Below, piece by piece: positions 11,851 through 24,800 of a stretch of 64,000 nt of DNA; position 1 is the stretch's first letter, and each line of letters opens with the position of its first letter. Below the pieces are notes generated by a model that was given only the letters and a program-made list of their open reading frames with translations, was not told the DNA's origin and did not search any database. The stretch covers positions 24,857,647-24,921,646 of the forward strand of contig NC_080057.1 of the NCBI RefSeq assembly GCF_026212465.1, read 5' to 3'. Position numbers and translations under genes: made by a program. This stretch comes from Amaranthus tricolor. Taxonomy: Eukaryota > Streptophyta > Magnoliopsida > Caryophyllales > Amaranthaceae.

Positions 11851-13775
11851 CACCCCTCATTTAAAATGAATTATTTAATATCAAATATAAGGAAGGATCA
11901 GGAACAAAAGCGAGTCTAAAATAGTAGAATTAATAAGGTTGATTGAACTACGAGCGAAGGAAGAAATATAAGTTAAAAAGGGTAAAAATCAACGAAGTAA
12001 AATTACTATACACAAAATTACTCGCTGTCTCTTGTGATGTACCAAACATACTTAAATTTCGGACTTATTTATATCAACAAATGTAATACAAATAATTTTT
12101 TTAGAAAATTATAGCAAAGAAAACCTAAACCTCTAACCCAACGCAATATCAGAGTTTTCTTTACCATTATCCATTAAATCACCAATTAACTCTCTATTAA
12201 TACTCTTGTAACAATTACTAACAAATTAATTAGCAGTATATAATCAAAAAATCTGCAGGGATCAAATAATTTATATATTTACTCCTGTTCCTCAGATTTT
12301 GTAACATTATGAAAATTAAAATGAAAATTTTTTATGTACTGTGTACTATTAAAATTATCGGAAGAATTAGAATATACATAAGTTCTAAATAAAATCTGTT
12401 GCCATTCTCATGTGTTAGATGTTACAAAATTTAATTTATAATATTTTTAATTAAAAAATCTAAGTCATGAACTACACAAACACCTAAAATGGATGATTAT
12501 ATTGATTTTGTTGTGAAAAGCATTAAGTAAAGATTTGGTTAGATTGTATACTTTCTAGAAGGGGAAAGTTACATTAACAAATAGTTTATCACAAAGCGAA
12601 AAAGATTAGATCTTCTTACTTGTAAAGGTTAAACATAATACATACATGAGAATTTAATTTTTAGGGAAAATAAATTGTGATTTTGTGTATATCCATGTTT
12701 AATGAGTATCTTTGTTCCTTAAATCTATTAATATACATTCCTAATTAGGCAATACTAATAATAAATTAAAGCAAATCTTTAATTAAGACGTGGCTAACTG
12801 GCTATATTGATTTTTAACCCTAGTTAAATTTCATTGTTTTGTTAATTAATTAAACTTTATTTTTATTGAACTAAATTTATTAATAGCTGAATTTTATTGA
12901 TTTTTTATTGTAATAATCATAGTTAGAGAAAATAGATAAATGAACTAGATTAGAAAATCAAGAGAATTATTACTAATAAAAAATTAGCTAATTATAATAG
13001 TTCGACCATATTCTGGTGAGCCTTGCTATTCATACTAATGCAATTAAGTAAGGTAGGTCTCCATGATTTTGGTGTATAGACCATATTCTGGTGAATAAAA
13101 ATTATTATTTGCAAAAAAAAAAAAAGTTCGACAATTTGTATTAAGCGATTAGGAATTAGGATATAGTAAATGATTTTCTTTGATTAACTTTTTATTTGTG
13201 AATAGGGGCCTTAATGAGAGAAATTACGAGGAATTTAATTATGTCTCAGTTGAAGCATATATGTACTACTTTTTATAGAAGAAACCCGACTTTGATTTTT
13301 ACGGATGTCTTTTTCTTTTCTCAGTCTACTCTATACCAAAAACGAGTTTTATATATATGGTTAGTTGTGTACTTACGGCTACTATATTACTATATTAAGC
13401 AACAACTACTTTGTTGTAGCTAATTAAGTGGCCCTTTTTGAAGAACTAATTAAATAATTAATTGATAGTTAATATTAATAAGTGTATAAAGCTCATAAAA
13501 ATCTATAATTAGGTGTAGTCACGCGTAAAAGAAAAGGTTTTAAAAAGAATTAATAAAATAGGATAGGTAGAATTAGAAAGGCCTCTTTTAGCATTGCCAA
13601 CCTTCAATTAGCAAAAGTTGGATTCATATCAGATTGGCGGTGCATTATATTATATTAATTTATTTATTTATTTATATTAGAGATATTAGATGATAATTAT
13701 AATGATTATCAAAGATATTTATATTCAATAGATATAGACTAAAAATACACCATAATTTTATAGTCTCCGTTATTT

Positions 13776-14081
13776 GAAATTTCACATAAACTTGGACGAG
13801 ATGGTCTTATAATGAGATCGTTAATTTGAAGTCCCATTTGTGCGTGTAACAATATTTTAATTTTTTGGGCATTTATCAATTTTGACGTTAAAGGTATCAA
13901 TTTTAAAAATTGATACCTTTAAGGTCAAAATTGATACCTTTAAAGCTTTAAGATCAAAATTGAAAAATGTCCAAGAAAATGAAAAAAATACTCAGATTGT
14001 TACACACACGAATTGAATCGGCCCAAATTGATAGTCTCATTATGAGACCGTCTCGTCCAAAACAAGCTGTGAAATTTTAGA
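13776..14081. mobile_element. MITE family A, copy 1 (TTGGACGAGAYGGTCTYATAATGAGA termini)
   Basis: The inverted ends are long. Left TTGGACGAGATGGTCTTATA and right (reverse-complemented) TTGGACGAGACGGTCTCATA continue as matching sequence for about 37 bp, and an outer AAATTTCACA is also shared. The centre carries further self-complementary ATTGATACCTTTAA blocks, so the whole unit can fold. A second copy is at 62.57-62.85 kb. Both are non-coding. Confidence 0.75.
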
Positions 14082-17000
14082 GCATATAAATTAGTAAATT
14101 AAAATAGTGGAAATCGAAAACTAATTAATATTAAGATCCTTTATCTTAAAGAGTTTCGTTTTTTTTTTTTTTTTTGAGTTAAGAGTTTCGTTTAATTTTG
14201 AATCATAGAATAGGTTAGGGGAATGAAAAGATTATATGAAAATTGAATATAAGACCTATATCTGAAAAGGTAATACTTACTCTAACCAAATAAATATATA
14301 ACCGATTCTCTTTTATTTTTAGATATCGAGGTAGTAATTTAAGTAGGAATTACACAAAAAATAATGTTTTTAGAGGTTAACCCTAATATTTGTATTTTTC
14401 TATGTTTGATTCATTACATGTATACTAGCTTTTTGGAAAGTATTTGTAATGACGTGATATACTATTGTAGTGCTAATTTTAATTTTGTATTTGAAACCTG
14501 TGTCCAAATCTTTTACACATTATTAATAGATATTTATGGAGAACTTTCATGGTTTAATTCTATTAATTAGTATCCTTTTCATTCCAACGTCACTAGTCTT
14601 TGTCTAACACAACAGTTTGGTGGGGTTCGGATTTGGTTAGAAATTCCTTGACTCAAAACTAACCGGCAATTTTATTAATTGGTTTGAAAATTAAAGTTTT
14701 TTTTGGTTAGATTTGAGTTGAATTAGCAGATTAATTTAGCTTTTGCTAGATTTTCATGTCAGCACAAATCCTACATATACCCAAAACTAAATATTTCACT
14801 TAAAATAATGGGTAGATGATTTGAATTTGAGTCAACCAACTAATCCAAAAGTTTAATCAATTGGATTCGCAACCATCTAAGATTAAAACAACGTTTTTAG
14901 GGAAAGAAAGCAAGAGTTGCTGCTCATAGTAGATCATGAGTGAACTTAGTGCACACTGAATAATCAGTATCAACCATAGACATAGAGAATATGAGCTAGA
15001 AAGTGTAAGTTAATAAGAGTAGAGAGTGAAATTTAACCGTCTTGTAGGCTGTAGATAGTGTAATCATACTCTTATCACAAGGGTAAAAGAGAAACCTCTC
15101 TCATCATACTCGTATAACGAGGATGAAAGAAAATTTTCTCAATCATTAAATGAATTCATAATTTTATTTTCGGTACGTCCCTTCTAAGATTCATGGTTGT
15201 TAAGGTGAAAAATCATTAGTTATTAGATAGAAGTGTTGCACATTCAAAGACTCAAACTTTGTGGACGAATCAATAATGTCCGAGTCCTGGCATCTTTCAT
15301 TTGGATCTTGCTTGTAAGTTGTACTTTACCACAATTTGAATGATAGATGTATAGCCTATTGGGTTCTATTTCGAACATAGACCAATATACTTGAATGAGA
15401 CCCTATTGCCCTATGTGCATGATGATAAGTTGTGGCCCTTCAACATACACCATTAACTAACGTAATCAACTGACTTTAACATTCAACATACATAAATTAT
15501 TATATGAAATAATTTCACATTAAAACGTACTTCATATATGAATTAATAGCATAACTAATATAAATTATAAAAATGTAAAGTCCTTATTTTAAGGTCGTCT
15601 CACTAAGAACCAGTCTCTCACAAAAGTATTTGTTCAACATAAACCATCAATTAATGTCATTAGTTAACATTAGAGGCGAATCCAGAATACTGATATAAGG
15701 TGGATCAAATATTTATGTGTATTAGACTGATTCAATTGTTATTTTTTTATTGTTATATATTATACAATTCAATATTAATAGGTAGACCTGAGGCTAGATT
15801 CTGCTTTAGTAACATCACTAGCATAAAGATCGATTACTATTTGGTATATTACCCATTGGTTCAACTTTTAGTACACAATCTCTTTCTCCATTTCACTATA
15901 CTTGCTACATTTGACTTTTTATACAATTTAAAATATGTTATTTTGATCATCTATATATTAAACGATACACATCTAAAAATTATAATAACTTACTATTATG
16001 AAAGTATGCGACTGATGATTCAAACAAGATCCCACATGACTATATTTTTTCTTATATATTAGCTGCAATATATAAAATAAGCTTAAACGATTAATAATGT
16101 CAAAAATTGCTATGGAATGAGTATTTCAAAAGAAAAGAATTACTACATAGGAAGAAAATCTATTAAGGGAGTGTTTGACAGCTTATTTTTGAATGGTTGG
16201 AAATAGAATCAAATAATCAAATCCATTACCTAAATTGACTTTGGGCAATTTACACTTAAACAGTTAAAATTATTGTTGGCCATAGTCTACTTTGTGCGAC
16301 ACTTTTTATTATGTTATCAAAAACACGATTATTTTATCGGCCAAAACATTTTTTCTTGTAATGTTTGGTTGTGTGATTAATGTTTTGAGGGATTTGCTAG
16401 GTAAATAACGGTTATTTATCAATTTGGTAAATTACTAATAGGTGGTAAGTATATATTAATTTATGACTTTAATGATTTTGTTTTCCTTTTTTTTATTTTG
16501 ATTATTATATTAATTTTTCTTTTGTCTTTTATAATGATTTACAATTTATCGTAATTAACTTAGATTTTCTAATGTTTTTATTACTTTGTCATAAACTCAT
16601 TGTGATTTCTTTACTTACTTATCACAATAATATAATTAAGAGGTAAAAAATAAACAAGCAAACTCATCATTCTCGTCTCATCTTTAACTATATTTAATTA
16701 TTTATACCTTTATCACTTTCAAATAATTATTAATAATATCAATTATACTTGACAATATCATTATTTCTCTTTAAATTTTCATTTTTACTTTTGAAATCAT
16801 AAACTTCGTAAATCAAAAGTTTTAATTAATGAATGTAAATTTATCACCAAATGTGTGGTTAAATGGAATACTTTATCTGTCTCTTTAATTTTACATCAAA
16901 TAAGTACGATATGTGTTAATATTTTGAGCAAAACTCAAAAAAAAAAAGTATTTTGAAGGTCTAATATTATCCAAAGTGGTCAAACACTATTAATTATAAT

Positions 17001-17251
17001 AGGCTTGTATAAGAAAAAATCTAAGCTTATTATTAAAAATAAATTAGGTTCCATTAATCATTTATAGGGTCATCAAACAAAAACTAATCATTTAGAAAGG
17101 ACCCATAAGAATTAAGATTAGTGTCTCTTAATTCTAAACTGTTGGATCAAAATATCTTTTGTCATTTCACTTGAGATGAAATAATAAGGAAGCTTGAGAA
17201 AGACGGCTTGCTAGAAAATAATCAAATTTGAAGGGACATTGGTATTAATAA

Positions 17252-17668
17252 TCATAAAATATAAAATATAAAACATAAAATAAAACATGAAACTTTAAAC
17301 ATTAAACATAAAACATGGAACATGAAATATGAAACATAAAAAATAAAACATGAAAATAAAACATTAAACATGAAACATAGAACTTAAAACATTAAACGTA
17401 GAATATAAGACATAAAATATAAAACACAAAACATTAAACATTAAACATTAACATAAAACATAAACATAAAACATTAAATATTAAATATAAAACATTAAAC
17501 ATAAAACATAAAACCTACAACAATAAACATTAAACATTAAATATTAAAAATAAAACAATAAAATTTAACATTAAAAATTAAACATTAAACATCAATCATA
17601 AAACTTTAAACATAATACACAAAATTTAAACATCAAAAATTGAACATGAAACATAAAACATGAAAGAT
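17252..17668. repeat. Degenerate 7-bp-period tract (AAACATA/AAACATT)n
   Basis: About 415 bp consist of irregular tandem variants of AAACATA, AAACATT and AAACATG, almost free of G on this strand. Spacing stays close to 7 bp, with drift by small indels. It looks like an old minisatellite. There are no unique spacers, so it is not an array of the CRISPR type. Confidence 0.8.
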
Positions 17669-19568
17669 TATTACTAAATTTAGAATTTGAGATTCTTCCA
17701 TGTGTTTGGGCCTCTAGCCCATACATTTGAAGCAAAAAAACGATTTAATTGCTTTTATATAAGACTATCTCAGACGAATTTATTTAAGAAGGCATTAATG
17801 ATTTGACAAATAGAATACAGGAAAAACAAGTGCAAACGAGGTACACAATTAGAGAAATTCCCTCAAAATAGAAGTAATTGACATTCAAAGCTATAGTCCC
17901 TTACCTTAATGTTGGGAAACACAACAACAAACACAAATCTAGCTTCCCTACAACCCATTCTCCCCTTTAATAATCTTGCTTCAAACCATGTGATGTTGTC
18001 ACATTTATCATCCTTCATTTTACAACAAATAAACCCTTGATTGCTAAAAGGAAATCTAGATTCGAGTATGCATGCTTACACCATAACCAATTCTAGTAAT
18101 ATTTAATTGTGTAACATATAACACATAAGAATAATAGTTAAGCTGATTCAACAAATAAATAAAGGTCATTATTCAAACGACTTATCTTATACAAGTATTT
18201 GAATTCACCGCCAACTGTAAACCTAATATTCATCGAATGAAAATTCAAATCACTCCATTTTTCATCCCCACTTCTATTTTTTGGGGTTTTCCCAAAATTC
18301 ACCAACCAAGTTTCAATAAGATGTTAATAACCAAGTCTAGCTTTATGCATGTGATAGCTACGTACATTATTGAATATTAGACAATGTCAACATATCCATA
18401 TGGTTGTGCTCGTGTATGAAGTTGACGATAATTGTTGATGCACAAATAGTTAAAAGTTTTTTTCTCGAAGTAAATTCAATATAAAACATTTGCCTTCTAA
18501 TGTATACTGCTAAATCAGCTCGATTATTTTTTTTTTGTGTTATATGCACAATTCAAAATTATTAATATTTTAATCAATAATCCGTACCATAATCTTATTA
18601 GATACGAGCTTAATTAGATTTTCCAATATTTTATTACTCATATATAATTGTTCTCATACTCAAAGCACACATGAAATTAAATGCTTTATACTTATTATGT
18701 TTTTAACAATAAAATATACGTCATGAAAATTTGTGGGAAGTCTTCTCGAACTTGCTTAGGTTAGGTTATGTTCATAACATTGATCATCTATTAAATTATT
18801 CAAATAGTGCTCTAAAATTATTGCTATAAAATTAATGAGAAATTATAATTAGTGCTCATAGGTAGTCAATTGAATATAATGTTATGATAAATAATTTCAT
18901 TTTAAGAATAAAAAATGTATCATTATAATGTTTTTTTTTATTTGAATTGAATTGATATAAGATAAATCGCCAATATAAGCTTTAGGGTAGTTGCATGCTT
19001 CACTCTCATTGAAAATTCTTTTTTGAGCCAAGAGACTCTTTAACCACACTCTTTTTTATGGGTATGAGTTATCGTCTGTCTTCCCTCTCTAGAACCTGAA
19101 CATAGCTTTTCTATTAACGAAATACACTGGGTATGATGAAGATATACAAGAATCCAGCATGTAATTTGTAATTGAAATTTCCACGGTGGATAATATGACA
19201 AGTACGCAATTATCTCCACCTTTAATTTAAATCACATTTCTACTAATTAAGTACTACTACCAAAACCCTAGTGGTCTCGGGATAATAGGTGGGTAAATTT
19301 TTGTGCGTTTTACACTGTATATCAGTCTTAATTTGAACGTTATAGAATCATCATCATCAACTTAATATTCCGATTTTTATATATGTATTCATGTGATCAT
19401 CAAACATAAATATGAAAATTTTAGCTGCTATGAGAATATTCGACCAATTTACTAAAAGTTAGGAACTAAACTAAATTTTAGAACTAAATCTAAATAGATT
19501 AGAAGGTATCAGCGTACAAGTTGATCCAAAACTATGATATATGGTACACTAGGTGAGGTGATAGTCAC

Positions 19569-20315
19569 GGACTGTTTAAAAAAACTCGACCCGTCTGATC
19601 TGACTGTTGACCTGCTAATCCGCAACATAAATGGCGGGTCAAATTTTTCAAAAAAGTGAAATCTCCGGGTCGGGTCATGGGCTGATCTTAAAATTTACCG
19701 GGTACCCGATGACCCACTTAAAAGAGATAATTTGTTTTTTTTTTTGGATTTTCAAAAGGCTGCCATGTTTCTTTCAAACTTCAGCACTAATAATATCATA
19801 TATGCAACTGAATTAAAGGTCCTTCATCCTACTTACGTGAGTGTTTCTGGTGTATTGTCTTAGTCATTGTAGTGAATTTATTATAAAGCATTCGGACCCA
19901 TTTTACCTACAAATTAAAACTCTTTCATTCGCCATTTAACACTAATAATAGAATTTCTCTATCTGTAAGACCAAAGTAAAAAATAATAATAAAATTGAAC
20001 CTCTACATACAATGGTAGAATATAAGCTGTATCGAGAATACCTATAATGGTATTAGATCCTTGAGACGATAACAGTGGAGTGGAGTCGATAACTAAAGTT
20101 TCATACTTTCAGAAATCCCAAGAACAAGTGGTATGAAGTTGAAGCATTGGATGAATACAGCCCCTTGCTTGCTTTTCCATTTCTTCTATCAAGAAATCGG
20201 GTACCCGGTGTACCAAACCGACTTTTCCGGGTACCCGTATTAAATGGGCCGGGACACGGGCCGTTAGAAAAGGTACCTGATTAATCTGATACTCGACTGC
20301 TAATGAACACCCCTA
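19569..20315. mobile_element. Non-autonomous hAT-like transposon with 8-bp target duplication
   Basis: The 747-bp element is flanked by a perfect 8-bp direct repeat, ATAGTCAC (19561-19568 and 20316-20323), the duplication length of hAT elements. Its right end, reverse-complemented, starts TAGGGGTGTTCA, a frequent plant hAT terminus. The subterminal regions carry many GGGTACCCG-type repeats, typical of transposase-binding arrays. I see no transposase coding sequence. The left terminus is less conserved. Confidence 0.7.
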
Positions 20316-21854
20316 ATAGTCACAACTATTTTTTAATGTATTTTTAAGCCAAGTTTGTTTAAAATAATTTCAACTATATATAACCCATTTATTCAAAATA
20401 ATCCTTAGTATTAGTTAAGTCAAAATAATCAATACTATTATAGTAATTCTTTTATAATAATTCAAAATATTTTGTTTACTAAAAAAATTAGTAGTATTTT
20501 GAGAAAATAAAAACATCGGATTATTATAAAAAGGTTATTCCAACAATATGAAATATTTTGAGTGAACCAGATTATTTTTAACAAAATATTTTTTATAATA
20601 AAAAATGTTGAGTTAAATAGAGTTGTAGTATATTTGTATAGGCTGGTCCAGTTTGATGATTTATTGGTCCAACCCTAGAATTAGAGGGAAGGTTAAATTA
20701 TGTTGTGATTAGGCAAGTCCATGTGAAGTCCTTATGGCCACTCAATCCTATCTTGACTAAATATAACATGAGATTGGGTTTTGTATTGATTTATAATGGT
20801 GCAAACCCATGTCTTCATCTTCTCATTTAAGTGTTTGGTCCTATCATCATTTATTTGTTTATGCATGTTTCAATTCTAGGTTTTAGATCTTTTTATCTTT
20901 ATCCATTGGTCTTTTCCCACTAATATGAAGTTTGATCTTGATTGTTGGTATAAAATATTAAAAATGGATATTGAAAAAAATATATTTTATTACTAATATT
21001 GTTAAATGGCTTTCACTTTAGTGGAGTTTATAAAGGTTGGATGTACATAATTATAGCCTTATTAGTGATAAGGAAGGTTGTTTTCGATTGACTCAGCAAT
21101 AAACATTCTGCAGCTTTTGCATAAATGACAAATGTCAAGTGAACATAATTTAATGAGTCATTTTAAGATAGACCATTATAATTTGAAAAATAATCTAAAT
21201 GTTTGGCCTATTGAAATAAAGGGACCGGAAGAAGATGATGAAAATTTAATGTAATTAAGTTTGGAAATTTAATTGATAAGGTTTATAATTATTTTTGTTC
21301 TAGTTTATCATTTTTTTAGAAAATTTTCTCTTCATTTACCACTTGAGTCATGTTTAAGTCGAGTTGATCATAGATCAGGTTTGTTTAAACTATATTTGAA
21401 TAATAGGATTTTAGACCCATAATCATTCTTAATAGAAACATGACATAATCTATTGCTTTAATTGTCATTCTCAAATAAAATAAAAACATTAAAACAAAAA
21501 GTAAAAAGATCTAATAAAACATATTTAATTGCTTTTATATTGTTTTCAATATAATTCTATGCATTGTTTCTTTATACAAAAATATAATTCAAAGATATAA
21601 TTAACACAATAACAAAACAACCTTGCTCCCGACTAATAAATTTTGGGAGCCAAAATTGGCAATACATAAAAGGGAGAATAACAGTGTTCTACGATTCAAC
21701 CCTTCTACTCTATGACAATTTACAAGTATGTGGTGTGAAAGAATAAAATAAATCTATCTCCATGGCCGATGCGACTCCAAACAAATAAATGAAATGATCG
21801 TAACCGTTGCCTTTGGGAATCGGATTGCTCGAAGAGTCTAGAGTTTCTAAAACC

Positions 21855-24800
21855 TCACTCATGTAAAAACTGGAAGTCTAAGTTCTCGAGAAGCTCTTCG
21901 GCTGGTCTTACGTCTGCAAAATCCTTTGACGTCATTGAACTGGAGATGTCGTCGACAGAGAAGGGAATGCTGCATCCAAAGGCAAACATAGATGCGTTCT
22001 TAATTCACATACAACCATAGTGCTAAAATAAGGCCATATCGCATCGCATCAGTTGCGTTGCAAAAGTCCTAAATAAAAAATGAACCAATATTTCTTCTGT
22101 TGTAAAGGTGAAAAAAAATCGTTTTTAGGGCCGTTTCATGGAATAATCTCATGTTTTCGTATGATATTTTGTGTTACGAGAACTGCATTGCAATTGCGAC
22201 TGTTACCGCATTTTTACACCATGTATACAGAAGCTTATGGCGACAAAAATATTTCAAAAGTAGAGAAAACTTTGGCAAAGAGTATGTTACCTAGAACTAT
22301 CATCTAGCAAAAAGGAATTACTATCAGCATTGTTGGAGTCCTCGGTCATTAAGACTCTCATGCTAGAGATGACCTACACAAAAGAAAACAGAAAAATTAC
22401 GATGAATTTACGAGAACCCGAGTACTAAATTAATGAATAAGTAGGTATGAGCACGGAAAATGAAAAGGACGTACATCCTGAGACACGCTTCGAGTATTAT
22501 AATTGTCATCCCAATACAAGGTACAAATTCTGTACAATTGTTGCACGCTTAACACCTGAAACATTCACAAAACATCAGCACGTGCCATTGCGTTCTAAAT
22601 AGTTCTCTTTAACCTAATTTTCGCTAATTTCAGAAAAAGCGGGTCCAGAAATTGGTTGAGGAGCTACTTAGTTAAATGTTAGCATTTTATTTGTCCGATT
22701 TATCAACGTCCTACATATTTTTTGATTCCGGGGTAAGAATAATCCCCTACAGGCAAGATTGGGAGAGGGGATTACAGGGTAGAACGGAAAGGAGTTTAGA
22801 GTTTGAGGAATGGAGACTTACGGGGCAGAGATCATTAGTTATCTCATCGTAAGAGATCCTGTACTTTTGATGTATAACCTGTGACAGAAAGCAACGCCTT
22901 CATTAGCATGAGTACACATCTAAACTACTAGAATAGGATGGGTCAAACAATCATCTCTGAACCAACTCGCCCGCCAATTTTCTGTGTTATATGTTACACG
23001 ATTCAATATAATAGGGATTTAAATCAAATGATCCAACCCATAGCCTAGGTAGGCCCCCAGGCCTCGATTCTCCCACACAAAGTAGTAATTTGAGGAGTAC
23101 TAGCAGCCCGTAACCCGTTTGGTAATCGGAAAATTAGTGTAATTTTTGTAGGAATACGAATATTTCTTGACAAATTTAATGGTCATACTTATTCTCCTTC
23201 AACAATCTCATTTTCTTCACAAATATCACTCCAATGCGTCACCATTTGAACATGTGGTGTCACACGGTAATGGAAAATTATGAACTAAGAAACTTTTTTA
23301 TGATCGAACTTTTATTACCATGGGAATGATATGATACATATCATGAAAATTTATACTATAAATCATTCCCATTACCACCAATTAATACTGTTAACCAAAC
23401 GGGCTGTAGAAACATTTTACATCTAGTAAGATTTGAGAAGACAAAATTAGAGAAAACATACCAGAAACCCAACAGATTGTCGTATGTGTTTTAGTTCCTC
23501 CCACGACGCACCCGCATACTGTGGAAGAAACAATACCATGACATTAGATCTCAATTACAAAACTAGCAGGAAAGGAAGAATCCGACAGTGCATACTGATA
23601 ATCAAAAGAAAGATACCTCTTCCTTTGCTTGGGCACACCACAGTTCTAACTCAGCTAATCCAGCTTTTACATATTCCCCGTTACTAAAAGTACAGCACTC
23701 ACGACGTAGTAATAGACTGTAAAATTGCAGCAAGCTCGTTACATCTACTTAATGTTCGGGGAAATATCATAAAAGGAAAAAACCAAAAATACGACATACC
23801 TATTGAAGAGTTGTACGTTGATATACGAGAATATCTGGGTAAATATTTTCTGACAAAGAACTGATGGAACCTACACGACTCACACACACACCCACAAAAA
23901 AGCGAATTCGATAAACATTAGATGACTGAAGAGAAATCACATGAAAATAGGCAGGGGCGGAGCAAAAATTGACAAATTCTTTATAGGCCATGACAATTTC
24001 AAAAATTATGATATTTTCCAACTTTGTATCTTTAAAAGCTTAACATATACCACGTTATATAATATTGAGGCCCTTAATTTTACAGGACGCTGTGCGATCG
24101 AACATGTTAAACATGCTCAAAACCTCCCCTGATAAATAGGACTCATTGAAGAGCATTGATATACTTACAAAATTTTCTTTCAGCAAGTTGAGAAGTGAGT
24201 TGAGGCTCTCAATAATGGTTTGCCAATGATTTACCGCAGACTCTTTCCCAAAAGATCGACCAGATCTTAGAGCACCTCCTTTGGATGTTCTAGGCGCCTG
24301 AAAATAGAGCGTTGTAAAGTCAATCCCAGACAACAACAAAAAACGTAGCTAAAGGCATGATATCGTAACAGGCTATGTCAAAGCCTCCATATATTTAACG
24401 GCGGTTCTCAAGAATGCCATAAGAAAAGTATTCCAATATATTCTTTGCATCCATTCACCTTTAAATTCCGATATTTTACATTGGCCTTCAAATCTTACAG
24501 TACAAATAATAAATTTCGGGATTTTTCCGGTGAGGTATTATACTAGAAAGTGTATAACCTATCTTTAGATCCCCACTCATTTTGATGCGGCGGATATAAA
24601 TTTGAAAGTCATAACAGAGCTTTACAAAGAACATGCATGAGTTACAATTTGGAACTAAAAACCAATAATCCTCTCTTTGTGGAAATGAAACCCCCTACAA
24701 CCTTAGAGTAAAAATGTGGTAACGGTTGCGATTGCGGTAACGAAACGGTGATGCGGTAACGAGAGTGAAGTGTTTATCGTAACGCCTAAATATCGGTCGA

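Larger units (their letters stand above)
3183..21600. other. Gene-poor AT-rich region between YUCCA and the myosin gene
   Basis: About 18 kb with no gene I can support. It holds the separately listed Stowaway-like MITEs, SINE-like fragments, a 306-bp MITE, a degenerate A/T/C-rich repeat tract, a hAT element and one weak open frame. The rest is unique-looking AT-rich sequence with frequent short inverted and direct repeats. Open frames there mostly begin at non-ATG codons or lack conserved content. Confidence 0.6.

Noticed and set aside
15000..15440. Possible LTR retrotransposon piece
   Set aside because: The sequence is somewhat less AT-rich and has short repeats (CTCATACTC, GTATAACGAGG), but I found no paired LTRs, primer-binding site or polyprotein motif.
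15700..16062. 120-codon hydrophobic open frame
   Set aside because: It starts at GTG, is low-complexity Ile/Leu/Tyr from AT-rich DNA, and overlaps MITE-like sequence. No gene signals were found.
17252..17668. Possible CRISPR-like repeat array
   Set aside because: Repeats are short, irregular and contiguous without unique spacers, and the genome is a plant's. It is a degenerate minisatellite.
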